64,000 bases of DNA, from positions 62,001 to 126,000 of the forward strand of contig NZ_QUEE01000014.1 of NCBI RefSeq assembly GCF_003477885.1, in the 5' to 3' direction. The notes under the pieces were generated by a model. The model saw nothing but the letters and a program-made list of their open reading frames with translations, had not been told where the DNA came from and did no database searches. The DNA comes from Lachnotalea sp. AF33-28. GTDB taxonomy: Bacteria; Bacillota; Clostridia; Lachnospirales; Lachnospiraceae. This document shows positions 8,901 through 16,225 of this stretch, piece after piece. Both the position numbers and the translations under genes were made by a program. How positions within the stretch are numbered: the first letter of the stretch is position 1; every line of letters starts with the position of its first letter.

Positions 8901-9776
8901 ATGGCCTGATATCCTGTTTTTGAAATGCAGCTTTTTATTGAATTTATATCTGCCCACTTTAGCCAGATCGTATCTTCTTACATCGAAGAACATGCTCTCT
9001 AACAGGCTCTTAGCTGTATCCACATAGAGCGGCTCTCCGGGACGTATCTTCTTATAGAGCTCTAAAAGGCCTTCCTCGTAGTTGGTGGAAACATCCTTCT
9101 GGAAGCTGGCCTGGATCTTAGGCTCATCGCCGAACAGATCCACGATCTCCTGATTGGTGCCAAGCCCCAGCGCACGCAGAAGCACGGTCACCGGCACTTT
9201 TCTGGTTCTGTCCACACGCACGTAGAAGACGTCGTTGGAATCCGTCTCGTATTCCAGCCAGGCCCCGCGGTTGGGAATCACCGTACAGGAGTAGAGTTCC
9301 TTTCCTAATTTATCATGAGCTACGCCATAATAGATGCCGGGGGAACGTACTAACTGGCTGACAATGACACGCTCTGCACCATTGATCACAAAGGAACCGG
9401 TATCCGTCATCAGCGGCAGATCTCCCATAAAGATCTCATGCTCATTGATTTCGTCCGTTTCCTGATTGATCAGTCTGACCTTTACCTTCAAAGGTGCGGC
9501 GTAGGTTGCGTCTCTTTCCTTGCATTCTTCAATTGTATATTTCACATCATCTTTGCACAATGTAAAATTCACAAACTCTAAACTCAAGTGTCCGCTGAAG
9601 TCCGATATCGGAGAGATATCATCAAAAACTTCCTTCAGTCCCTCATTCAGAAACCACTGATAGGAATCTTTTTGAATCTCAATAAGGTTGGGCATCTCAA
9701 GAACTTCTTTTTGTTTCGAGTAGCTCATTCTTACGCTCTTACCGGAGGTAACCGGGCGTATTCTGCAATTCTCCAT
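5922..9776 (-). CDS. rpoB: DNA-directed RNA polymerase subunit beta
   Basis: A 1284-residue beta subunit forming, with beta', the catalytic cleft of RNA polymerase. It shows the rifampicin-region sequence ([20 protein letters not shown] and ..[20 protein letters not shown]), the GRHGNKGV motif, and the C-terminal switch region [20 protein letters not shown]. Ser, His and other rif-cluster residues look wild type. A long acidic C-terminal tail extends beyond the conserved core (last about 75 residues). The start at 9776 has a GGGGTG ribosome binding site 8 nt upstream. Unusually, no rplK-A-J-L genes precede it: the upstream neighbour is a divergent small gene, and a dedicated promoter is present. 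Confidence 0.98.
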   Translation of the reverse strand: [1284 protein letters not shown]

Positions 9777-9858
9777 TGACGTTTCACCCCTATTTTCTTA
9801 TAATAAGTGATATTTATGAATGCCAAAAGGCATATGCCACCACAATAGTGCATCTTAC

Positions 9859-9887
9859 ATAGTAGCATACCTGTGTCAAGCTGTCAA
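9859..9887 (-). promoter_or_regulatory. rpoBC promoter
   Basis: On the minus strand TTGACA (9887-9882), a 17-nt spacer and TACTAT (9864-9859) lie about 80 bp upstream of rpoB. The 5' leader would be about 75 nt. No leader peptide or attenuator hairpin is obvious between the promoter and the start. Confidence 0.75.
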
Positions 9888-9917
9888 CCATAAAATGGGT
9901 TTCTGGGTTTCCGCTGG

Positions 9918-10022
9918 TGTAACAGTTCAAACATCCGATGTGAAAAATAGCACAAAAACAGTCTTATGAGCAAGCTCAACGCCTGCTTTTGCACTATTTT
10001 TCTCGCCGTCTGAACTGTTACA
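9918..10022. repeat. Family C palindromic element C1 (105 bp)
   Basis: Perfect 12-bp terminal arms (TGTAACAGTTCA / TGAACTGTTACA) enclose a second stem (GAAAAATAG... against CTATTTTTC) and an apical hairpin, CTTATGAGCAAGCTCAACGC at 9963-9982. The same apex occurs in element C2 (17304-17323) with a compensated base pair. It lies between the divergent rpoB promoter and the promoter of the gene at 10115, so it may insulate or terminate. Together with the two promoters it accounts for the 338-bp gap 9777-10114. Confidence 0.8.
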
Positions 10023-10039
10023 TAGTATTCCCATTTTAC

Positions 10040-10068
10040 TTGCAACTTAAAAGAAGTGATGATATAAT
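10040..10068 (+). promoter_or_regulatory. Promoter of the small membrane protein gene at 10115
   Basis: TTGCAA (10040-10045), a 17-nt spacer, and perfect TATAAT (10063-10068) lie about 45 bp before the start codon. Confidence 0.75.
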
Positions 10069-10114
10069 ATCTTAAGCTTGTACAGCGTGAAATTAAAACA
10101 GGAGGAATCGCGAA

Positions 10115-10579
10115 ATGCCACTATGGGCTATTATATTATTAAGTGTCTTAGGTGTTCTTGTAGTTCTTTTCATTGCGCTCATAATTTTCGGCCGGCACTT
10201 GCAGAAACGGCAGGATGAACAGAATGAGCTGATGGAGACCATGAAGCAGACGGTCTCAATGCTGATCATCGATAAAAAGCGGCTGAAATTATCAGAAGCC
10301 GGATTTCCCAAACAGGTCTACGATCAGATGCCGAAGTATACGCGCCGCATGAAGATGCCGATTGTAAAGGCTAAGGTTGGACCCAAAGTAATGACACTGA
10401 TGTGCGATCAGAAGGTGTTTGACATGCTGCCGGTGAAGACGGAGGTCAAAGCTGTGGTGAGCGGGATTTACATAACAGAGGTCAGAGGTGTGCGTGGAAA
10501 TACCATTGTCGCTCCTAAGAAGAAAAAACTGCTCGACCGGTTTAAAAAGACAAAAAAAGATGTAAAAGAAAAGAAGTAG
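10115..10579 (+). CDS. Conserved small membrane-anchored protein of unknown function, 154 aa
   Basis: An N-terminal transmembrane helix (about residues 4-25) is followed by a short acidic/Gln stretch, a basic region, and a compact soluble domain ending in a very Lys-rich tail (KKKKLLDRFKKTKKDVKEKK). The start has an AGGAGG site. No enzyme motif is seen, and the family is not recognised. The cytoplasmic basic tail could touch nucleic acid or phospholipid, but that is speculation. Its last codons form one arm of a perfect 44-bp palindrome shared with the convergent DUF1934 gene, so both proteins end in VKEKK. Confidence 0.8.
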   Translation: MPLWAIILLSVLGVLVVLFIALIIFGRHLQKRQDEQNELMETMKQTVSMLIIDKKRLKLSEAGFPKQVYDQMPKYTRRMKMPIVKAKVGPKVMTLMCDQKVFDMLPVKTEVKAVVSGIYITEVRGVRGNTIVAPKKKKLLDRFKKTKKDVKEKK

Positions 10580-10604
10580 CAGCTGCTACTTCTTTTCTTT
10601 TACA
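10561..10604. terminator. Bidirectional terminator: 44-bp perfect palindrome spanning two stop codons
   Basis: The two 22-nt halves are exact reverse complements (centre CAGCTG). The palindrome contains the last codons and stops of both convergent genes (10579 on +, 10586 on -), and each strand ends its stem in a T-rich arm (TTCTTTTCTTTTACA). It would form a terminator in either direction. Confidence 0.8.
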
Positions 10605-11008
10605 CAGATTTCGATGCTGCTGCATGAAAGCGGCTCGCCATCCATCTCCAGAAGATAGTGGATATTCACTTGTAAGCTGTGTTCCTCCTGCACAACATCG
10701 ATTTCTTCCGTATCAATTTCCAATACCAGATTCCCCATGGGTGTATTATAATAGGTAATGTTCTTTTTCCCGCGCTCAAATTCCATCTGGTATTCCACCG
10801 GTCCTTTGCGCGTGAGTACAGCCTTCTCCGGCAGCAGTTTGAGCATGGTCTTTACCGGGGGCATCGACTCCTCCAAAATTTCTTCAAAAATAAGGTATTT
10901 TTTCTCTCCTCTGACGTAAAATTCACCGTCAGTCATCACTTCCATGTCCTGTGTTTCATCGCCGTTTGACTGGCGGCTTTTCAGGACAACGGTCACCGAT
11001 TTATCCAT
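10586..11008 (-). CDS. DUF1934 (YwiB-like) protein, 140 aa
   Basis: A small beta-rich protein matching DUF1934, a calycin-like beta-barrel family: it starts VTVVLKSRQ, has a central YLIFEE segment and regular strands such as YQMEFERGKKNITYYNTPMG. There is no signal peptide, so it is probably cytosolic. GGAGG precedes the ATG at 11008. In Firmicutes this family often lies near cell-wall or arginyl-tRNA synthetase genes. Here murI lies 90 bp upstream on the same strand, and the two could be co-transcribed. The molecular role is unknown in the family. The C-terminal VKEKK is encoded in the palindromic terminator. Confidence 0.85.
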   Translation of the reverse strand: MDKSVTVVLKSRQSNGDETQDMEVMTDGEFYVRGEKKYLIFEEILEESMPPVKTMLKLLPEKAVLTRKGPVEYQMEFERGKKNITYYNTPMGNLVLEIDTEEIDVVQEEHSLQVNIHYLLEMDGEPLSCSSIEICVKEKK

Positions 11009-11096
11009 GGCTGTGTTCCTCCAGATTCTCTCAATGTAAACATCCGCAAACCCTTCAGACAGATTTCGTGAGAGTCCGCTTTTAGTTTCGGAAATA

Positions 11097-11915
11097 TTAA
11101 TATTCTTCTATATTAATCTGTTTGGTTGTTTTGATATCATAGGGCAATATGGAGTTTGCGAATTCATTGAACTTTTCGGCCGCATCACTGACATAGAATT
11201 CATGCTCCGGCGCGCTGCCCGCGCCGCGCGGCTCGCATGCCAGATTCTTTGCGGCGAGCAGCCGCTTAAGTTCTATGGCAGTCTCATAGGCCGGATTTAC
11301 CAGCGTCACGTTGCTTCCCATAATTTTACCGATCATGGAGCGGATCAGCGGATAATGGGTGCAGCCTAAGATCAGCGTATCTATGGTCTTATACTCCAGA
11401 TCTTTCATATAACGCCTGGCGATCTCCTCAGTCACGAAATCATGGAGCCAGCCTTCTTCCACCAAAGGGACGAACAGAGGGCACGCCTTGCCGAACACCT
11501 GTATCCGGGGATCCAGACTCTGAAGGCACTGCGTATACACGCCGCTTTCCACAGTCCCGGTAGTGCCGATCACGCCCACCCGTTTATTTTTTGTGGCTTT
11601 GGCTGCCACCCTGGCGCCGGGCTTGATCACACCCAGAATCGGAAGGTCCGTCTCCTGTTCCAGCTCTGACAGGGCATAGGCGCTGGCTGTGTTGCAAGCG
11701 ATCACAATGGCCTTCACTTTCTGTGTATTTAAAAAGGCAATGATCTGCCTGGAATAGCGGATAATTGTGGAACGTGACTTGCTGCCATACGGAACCCGGG
11801 CAGTATCCCCGAAATATACAATCTTCTCATCCGGCATCTGCCGCATGATCTCACGGGCCACGGTCAGACCGCCAACCCCGGAATCAAAGACTCCGATCGG
11901 TGCATTGATATCCAT
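11097..11915 (-). CDS. murI: Glutamate racemase
   Basis: A 272-residue cofactor-independent racemase that makes D-glutamate for peptidoglycan. The N-terminal signature GVFDSGVGGLTVARE, the first catalytic Cys in IACNTASA (about residue 76) and the second in LGCTHYPL (about residue 187) are all present, with normal family length. The start at 11915 has AAGGAGA 9 nt upstream. It is divergent from the alanine-racemase-like gene at 12118, so two amino-acid racemase-fold genes share one intergenic region. The C-terminal KQINIEEY tail is short. Cytosolic. Confidence 0.96.
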   Translation of the reverse strand: MDINAPIGVFDSGVGGLTVAREIMRQMPDEKIVYFGDTARVPYGSKSRSTIIRYSRQIIAFLNTQKVKAIVIACNTASAYALSELEQETDLPILGVIKPGARVAAKATKNKRVGVIGTTGTVESGVYTQCLQSLDPRIQVFGKACPLFVPLVEEGWLHDFVTEEIARRYMKDLEYKTIDTLILGCTHYPLIRSMIGKIMGSNVTLVNPAYETAIELKRLLAAKNLACEPRGAGSAPEHEFYVSDAAEKFNEFANSILPYDIKTTKQINIEEY

Positions 11916-12007
11916 TACACTCTATTCTCCTTAACTCGATTTTCCATAATATACCTGCGGTAAATCCTGCGGGAGGAATTCTTTTTTATTCTACCCTGTA
12001 ATGAGCC

Positions 12008-12059
12008 GGAATGCAAGGTTGAATTCCTCCTTGCATTCCTATCCCCGCCGCTTTATAAT
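12008..12059 (+). promoter_or_regulatory. Promoter with overlapping inverted repeat, upstream of the racemase-like/FemAB operon
   Basis: TTGCAT (12031-12036), a 17-nt spacer and perfect TATAAT (12054-12059) form the promoter. An 11-bp perfect inverted repeat (GGAATGCAAGG 12008-12018 / CCTTGCATTCC 12029-12039) overlaps the -35 box, an operator-like position. A hairpin role cannot be excluded. Predicted transcription start is about 12066. Confidence 0.65.
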
Positions 12060-12117
12060 ATCTTAAGTGAATCTATGAAAGGAAATATGTGGTTTCATTG
12101 CCACAGGCTGTATACTT

Positions 12118-13233
12118 ATGAACCAGGATAGCAATCTGATCTATCAAAAGGAAAGCGTACTTAAGATCGATCCTGCTGCCATCGCTCACAATTATAGTGT
12201 GATCCGCTCCATAACCAAGGGTAAAATTATTGCTGTAGTGAAGGAAAACGGATATGGCATGGGATTATATAATGAATACTCCATACTGAAAGACCTGCAT
12301 CCGTCCCTGTATGCCGTAACCAACGCTAAAGAGGCGCTCGCCCTGCGAAGCTTCGGCTGTGAGGAAGATATCCTGCTTATGTCCCCGGTGCTGGATGGCG
12401 GCGAGTGCCTGGCCCTGCTTAATAAGGATATCCTGTTCATGCTGGGAAGCGAGGAAGAGGCCGCGCTGCTTGGCGCTGCCGCCAGAGAAACCGGCAAAAC
12501 ACCCCGGGTGCATTTAAAAATCGATACCGGTATGGGCCGATACGGTTTTTTTTATAACCGGCTGCCGGACCTGAAATCTCTCACGGAATGGGTAAAGGTG
12601 GAGGGATGCTATACACACCTTGCAGGCAAACCGAAAAATTATGAAAAGAATGCCAGGCTTCAGGCAGACCGTTTCCGCCAGGCTCTGGATACCATACGTT
12701 CCTGCGGCATTGACCCCGGTCTTTGTCATATCAGCAATTCCCAGGCGGTCATGACCCTGGGCGATCTGGGGTTTGACGCGGTGCGCGTCGGATCGGCCTT
12801 AATCGGCAAGGCGGCTTCCGGCGGCCAAAAACTGAAAACCGCCCTCTGGATGGAAGCCAGGATTTACCAGAAGTTCCATAGAAAAAAGGGAGACACTATT
12901 GGATATCAGAGCACAGCCCGCTTAAAAAGGGACTCCACCCTGGGGCTGATCCGCGTGGGACACAGCGACGGCGTTTTTCTGGCCTATGGGGATACTCCTG
13001 AGAAATTTATTCATGGCTGTCTTCATCTGGCGGCCACGGTTCTGCTTAAAAAGCGTTACCAAAAATGCGTGTATCTGTCCGGCAGGCCGGTTCCCCTGAT
13101 CGGGCGCCTCGGCATTGCCCATATGGTCATTGATCTGACCGATGTACCGGCTTTAGTGGGGGATGTGGTGAAGATCCCAGTCAACCCGCTTTTAATCCAT
13201 CCATTCACCCCCAAAGAATTTGTAAAGGAGTAA
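12118..13233 (+). CDS. Divergent alanine-racemase-fold PLP protein (fold type III)
   Basis: A 371-residue protein with the N-terminal barrel of alanine racemase. The PLP lysine is K42 in VVKENGYGMG, and HLKIDTGMGRYGF and SNSQAV are conserved. However, the catalytic Tyr motif GYxDG reads GHSDG (His at about 282), the usual RxxMD motif near the C-terminus reads GRLGIAHMVID, and the last phosphate-contacting Tyr segment is absent. It may have altered specificity or no racemase activity. No good ribosome binding site precedes 12118, and an 18-codon upstream ORF (12075-12131) overlaps the start, so translation may be coupled. It is followed after 4 bp by a FemAB-type ligase, suggesting a shared cell-wall job. 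Confidence 0.8.
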   Translation: MNQDSNLIYQKESVLKIDPAAIAHNYSVIRSITKGKIIAVVKENGYGMGLYNEYSILKDLHPSLYAVTNAKEALALRSFGCEEDILLMSPVLDGGECLALLNKDILFMLGSEEEAALLGAAARETGKTPRVHLKIDTGMGRYGFFYNRLPDLKSLTEWVKVEGCYTHLAGKPKNYEKNARLQADRFRQALDTIRSCGIDPGLCHISNSQAVMTLGDLGFDAVRVGSALIGKAASGGQKLKTALWMEARIYQKFHRKKGDTIGYQSTARLKRDSTLGLIRVGHSDGVFLAYGDTPEKFIHGCLHLAATVLLKKRYQKCVYLSGRPVPLIGRLGIAHMVIDLTDVPALVGDVVKIPVNPLLIHPFTPKEFVKE

Positions 13234-13237
13234 ACTC

Positions 13238-14281
13238 ATGTACGAAATAATTGAACCCGGCAGCCATCAGGAATTTGAAGCGTTTATCGAACAGCATCCC
13301 AAAGGACATTTTCTTCAAACGCGGGCCTGGGGCAGGCAGAAGCCTTTCTGGCAGTGGCGCGGCATACTGGTCAGAGACAGCGAAGGCAGCATCCGCGGTG
13401 CCATGTCCGTCCTGATCCGCAAGATTCCCATGACTCCCTATACCCTAATGTATGCGGCCAGAGGCCCGGTCTGTGATATCAATGACAAAGAAACTCTGAA
13501 GGGTCTGTTAGACGGAGCAAAGGCATTAGCGAAAACCTTCCGTTCGTATGTGCTGAAGCTGGACCCGGATGTGACGTTTGAAGAAACCGAATTTATGAAA
13601 CATATGGAGGAACTGGGCTTTGTTCTGGCTCCAAAGGCTCCGAATTTTGAAAACATACAGCCCCAGTACGTCATGCGCCTGCCCATCGGAGGGAAAACCG
13701 AAGAGGAGGTCATGGCAATGTTTAAGCCAAAAACCCGCTACAACATCCGCGTGGCCATAAAAAAAGGCGTGGAGGTAAGGGTATGCGGCAGGGAAGCTGT
13801 CCATGCTTTTTACGAAATCATGGTGGAAACAGGTTCCAGAGACGATTTCATGATCCGTCCGGAGCAGTATTTCGCAGATATGCTGGAAAATCTTGGAGAG
13901 CATGTCCGCCTCTATATGGCTTATTCCGAAGGGGAAGCCATCGCAGGAACCATCGCCGTACATTTTGGGGACAAGGTATGGTATCTGTACGGTGCTTCCT
14001 CCAACTCTCACCGCAATTTGATGCCGAACTATCTGCTTCAGTGGGAGATGATCCGTTGGGCTGTGGAAACGGGCTGCCGTCTGTACGACTTCAGGGGCAT
14101 CTCTGGAGATTTAAGCGAAGAGAACCACCTTTATGGGCTGTACCGGTTTAAAAGCGGGTTCAATGCGGAATTTACCGAATTTGTCGGCGAATACCGGTAT
14201 ATTTTCCGGCCGATTGCTTATAAGATCATCGAGCACGGAATGCCGATGGCAAAAAAAGCTGTGAAAAAGCTGCGCAAATAG
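13238..14281 (+). CDS. FemAB/FemX-type peptidyltransferase
   Basis: A 347-residue protein with the tandem GNAT fold of the FemABX family. The start region shows FLQTRAWGRQK, the middle PKTRYNIRVAIKKGVEV, and the C-terminal part LYDFRGISGD with the GLYRFKSGF motif typical of the family. These enzymes add amino acids from aminoacyl-tRNA to the peptidoglycan stem peptide, working at the cytosolic membrane face. Which residue is transferred cannot be told. It overlaps no gene but follows the racemase-like gene after 4 bp with its own AAGGAG site, and a terminator lies 6 bp downstream, so the two form a compact operon. The coiled-coil arm of FemA/FemB is absent, as in FemX-like forms. Confidence 0.9.
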   Translation: MYEIIEPGSHQEFEAFIEQHPKGHFLQTRAWGRQKPFWQWRGILVRDSEGSIRGAMSVLIRKIPMTPYTLMYAARGPVCDINDKETLKGLLDGAKALAKTFRSYVLKLDPDVTFEETEFMKHMEELGFVLAPKAPNFENIQPQYVMRLPIGGKTEEEVMAMFKPKTRYNIRVAIKKGVEVRVCGREAVHAFYEIMVETGSRDDFMIRPEQYFADMLENLGEHVRLYMAYSEGEAIAGTIAVHFGDKVWYLYGASSNSHRNLMPNYLLQWEMIRWAVETGCRLYDFRGISGDLSEENHLYGLYRFKSGFNAEFTEFVGEYRYIFRPIAYKIIEHGMPMAKKAVKKLRK

Positions 14282-14286
14282 ACGTT

Positions 14287-14315
14287 AAAAAGAATCCCCG
14301 GATGGGATTCTTTTT
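14287..14315 (+). terminator. Terminator of the racemase-like/FemAB operon
   Basis: Arms AAAAAGAATCCC (14287-14298) and GGGATTCTTTTT (14304-14315) with a 5-nt loop and a continuing T-run. Confidence 0.9.
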
Positions 14316-14331
14316 ATTTGCCCCAAGGGCG

Positions 14332-14359
14332 GTATAGATTCCTGCAGGCTGTCCATACT
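14332..14359 (+). promoter_or_regulatory. Candidate forespore sigma-F type promoter of spoIIR
   Basis: GTATA (14332-14336), 17 nt, then CATACT (14354-14359) resembles the sigma-F/sigma-G box pair. spoIIR is a known sigma-F target in endospore formers. The match is partial and a transcript start has not been shown. Confidence 0.35.
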
Positions 14360-14441
14360 CTAACTATCCTGTTTCATATGTACATAATGTGCCGCGGGCT
14401 GCGGCGAAGGATCAATATTAGAATATGAGGTGACAGATAGA

Positions 14442-15056
14442 ATGGATAAATCAAACCGTAATTTATTGGCTGCGCTGCTTTTGTTATTGGCGGTCTGCTC
14501 CGGTCTGGCGCTCTGCGGGACGGCCAGAGCACAGGGAAGCAGCGTTTATGACCGGATACTGCGGCTGCATGTGATCGCTAACAGTGACAGCGAAGAGGAT
14601 CAGGCGCTCAAGCTGCTGGTTAAGTCCGCCGTAGTGGATTATATCTCCCCCCTCTCTTTCGGGCTCTCTGACAGGGAGGAAGCTAAGGAGGTGCTCTCCG
14701 GCCATCTCGAAGAAATCCGCATTCTCTCCGAGAAGGTGCTTAGGGACAATGGATGCAGCGAGCCTGTTGCCGTCTCCATATCCAACTGCTATTTCCCGGT
14801 TAAAACCTACGGTGACCTGACATTTCCTTCCGGCCGGTATGACGCGCTGCGCATACAGATCGGAAATGCGCAGGGAAAAAACTGGTGGTGCGTGCTCTAT
14901 CCACCGCTCTGCTTTACGGATCTCACCAGGGGCGTTGTGCCCGCAGATTCCAAAGAACAGCTGAAGGATGTTCTGACGGATGAGGAATACCGCTCCCTGC
15001 AGTCAGGACAGCCGCAGATCCGCTTCAAGCTGCTTGACTGGATCATGGGCAAATAG
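14442..15056 (+). CDS. spoIIR: Stage II sporulation protein R
   Basis: A 204-residue secreted protein with an N-terminal signal/anchor helix (about residues 7-31, ending GTARAQG). The SpoIIR signature follows: RLHVIANSDSEEDQALKLLV, then ISNCYFPVKTYGDLTFPSGRYDALRIQIG and KNWWCVLYPPLCF. In endospore formers SpoIIR is made in the forespore and triggers SpoIIGA to process pro-sigma-E in the mother cell. The ATG at 14442 is preferred over the upstream GTG (14430), because GAGGTG lies 9 nt before it. The C-terminus is compact, with no extra domain. It is monocistronic and marks the host as a spore former or a recent descendant of one. Confidence 0.94.
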   Translation: MDKSNRNLLAALLLLLAVCSGLALCGTARAQGSSVYDRILRLHVIANSDSEEDQALKLLVKSAVVDYISPLSFGLSDREEAKEVLSGHLEEIRILSEKVLRDNGCSEPVAVSISNCYFPVKTYGDLTFPSGRYDALRIQIGNAQGKNWWCVLYPPLCFTDLTRGVVPADSKEQLKDVLTDEEYRSLQSGQPQIRFKLLDWIMGK

Positions 15057-15068
15057 CGCGCGGAAAAA

Positions 15069-15105
15069 GGCCGCACCATCACATCTAATTTGCGATGGCG
15101 CGGCC
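15069..15105. terminator. Hairpin terminator between spoIIR and the convergent small gene
   Basis: GGCCGCACCATC (15069-15080) pairs with GATGGCGCGGCC (15094-15105) at 11 of 12 positions. On the minus strand it runs into CCTTTTTCC, ending the gene at 15120; on the plus strand a weaker T-rich tail could serve spoIIR. Confidence 0.75.
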
Positions 15106-15119
15106 CGTTTCTTATCCGC

Positions 15120-15284
15120 TTATCTTTTCGCTGTGCTTTCCTGTTCGGCCACAATCTCCTCCAGGACTCCGATCAAATCATGAATTGTATGCAGCTGGAC
15201 GTCTTTCTCCAGAATGGCATTTTTCAGATTGATGGACAGGGACTCAAATTTTTCCCGAATGCTTGGATCTACATAGGATGCCAT
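15120..15284 (-). CDS. Small conserved hypothetical protein, 54 aa
   Basis: The ATG at 15284 is taken as the start because GAGGTG lies 6 nt upstream; a longer in-frame ATG at 15308 has no such site. The product (MASYVDPSIREKFESLSINL...) is soluble, highly charged and helical, with no Cys and no motif. It is the last gene of a minus-strand run with the 64-residue protein and the GntR regulator, ending at a hairpin terminator. Function unknown. Confidence 0.65.
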   Translation of the reverse strand: MASYVDPSIREKFESLSINLKNAILEKDVQLHTIHDLIGVLEEIVAEQESTAKR

Positions 15285-15333
15285 ATCTATCACCTCGGAA
15301 TATAGCATTTCCCGTTTTTACCAGAATATGCAT

Positions 15334-15528
15334 TCATTTTTTCTGGGCATCCAGCATATCCTTCAGCGCTTCATCGCTGACCTCGATCCATGTATCTTCC
15401 TCTTCTGCATTTAAACCCAGATATTCACGCAGCGTACAGGTCAGATCGCTGAAATTCCACTTGCTGATATAGCTGTCGATTTCTTCAAACTCAATCTCTC
15501 CCGCCAGATAACGCTCTTTAAAGGTCAT
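15334..15528 (-). CDS. Small conserved acidic protein, 64 aa
   Basis: Begins MTFKERYLAGEIEFEEID and is strongly acidic, with a predicted helix-rich fold (YISKWNFSDLTCTLREYLGL). The type occurs as an unannotated small protein in Lachnospiraceae-like genomes, from memory. It starts 4 bp after the GntR stop, with an AGGAATGAGG site inside the regulator's end, so it is translationally close to it. No motif gives a function. It might be a partner of the regulator, or merely co-transcribed. Confidence 0.7.
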   Translation of the reverse strand: MTFKERYLAGEIEFEEIDSYISKWNFSDLTCTLREYLGLNAEEEDTWIEVSDEALKDMLDAQKK

Positions 15529-15532
15529 ATCC

Positions 15533-16225
15533 TCATTCCTCTTCTTTTACTGTGTTTTTGAGTATGCTTTTCACCACACTGATCTCCTGGTTATCGATAT
15601 GGCGGCAGATTGTTTCCTTGGCGAGTTTCGGATCTCTGGCTTTCAACGCCCGGACAATTTCCCTGTGTTCCCGAATAATCAGCTGTCTGCGTTCTTTGTC
15701 CTTCACATGCTCCACCCGGTAGCGGTACATCTGCTCCCGCAGCTGGCTGATCAAAAGGATCAGCTTATCGTTATCCGTCGCCAGATAGATGATATCATGA
15801 AACTCCTCGTCCGCTTTTGCCAGCGCCGTAACATCGCGTTCTTCCGCAACGGCGCGTTCAAAGCTTAGAGCTGCCGTTTCCAGGGCAGCAAAGCCTTCCT
15901 CTGTCATGCGCTCACAGGCCAGAGCCACACACAGCTCCTCCATGCCTCTGCGCACCTCCAGCACATCCTTCATGCTCTTTTCTGTAATGCCCGCCACAGC
16001 AGCGCCTTTGCGCGGCACCATCGTGACCAGGCCCTCCAGCTCCAGCATGCGGATCGCCTCACGCACCGGAGTCCTGCTCACGCCCAGCTTATTGGCAAGC
16101 TGTATCTCCATCAGCCGTTCACCCGGTTTGAGCTTTCCGCGAAGGATCGCTTCCCTAAGCGTATGGAAAACCACATCGCGCAGCGGGAGAAATTCATTGG
16201 CTTCTAATTTCAGCGTATCGTCCAT
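15533..16225 (-). CDS. GntR-family transcriptional regulator, FadR/FCD type
   Basis: A 230-residue repressor-type regulator. The winged HTH (about residues 12-80) contains GERLMEIQLANKLGVSRTPV followed by REAIRMLELEGLV, and an FCD ligand domain follows (about 90-215) with ADEEFHDIIYLATDN and EHREIVRALKARD, carrying the His/Asp metal-site residues of FCD proteins. The ATG at 16225 is preferred over 16252, because GAGG lies 6 nt upstream. It lies 82 bp downstream of ispE on the same strand. The FCD fold senses small carboxylates in known members; the effector here is unknown. No clear operator was identified. Confidence 0.9.
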   Translation of the reverse strand: MDDTLKLEANEFLPLRDVVFHTLREAILRGKLKPGERLMEIQLANKLGVSRTPVREAIRMLELEGLVTMVPRKGAAVAGITEKSMKDVLEVRRGMEELCVALACERMTEEGFAALETAALSFERAVAEERDVTALAKADEEFHDIIYLATDNDKLILLISQLREQMYRYRVEHVKDKERRQLIIREHREIVRALKARDPKLAKETICRHIDNQEISVVKSILKNTVKEEE

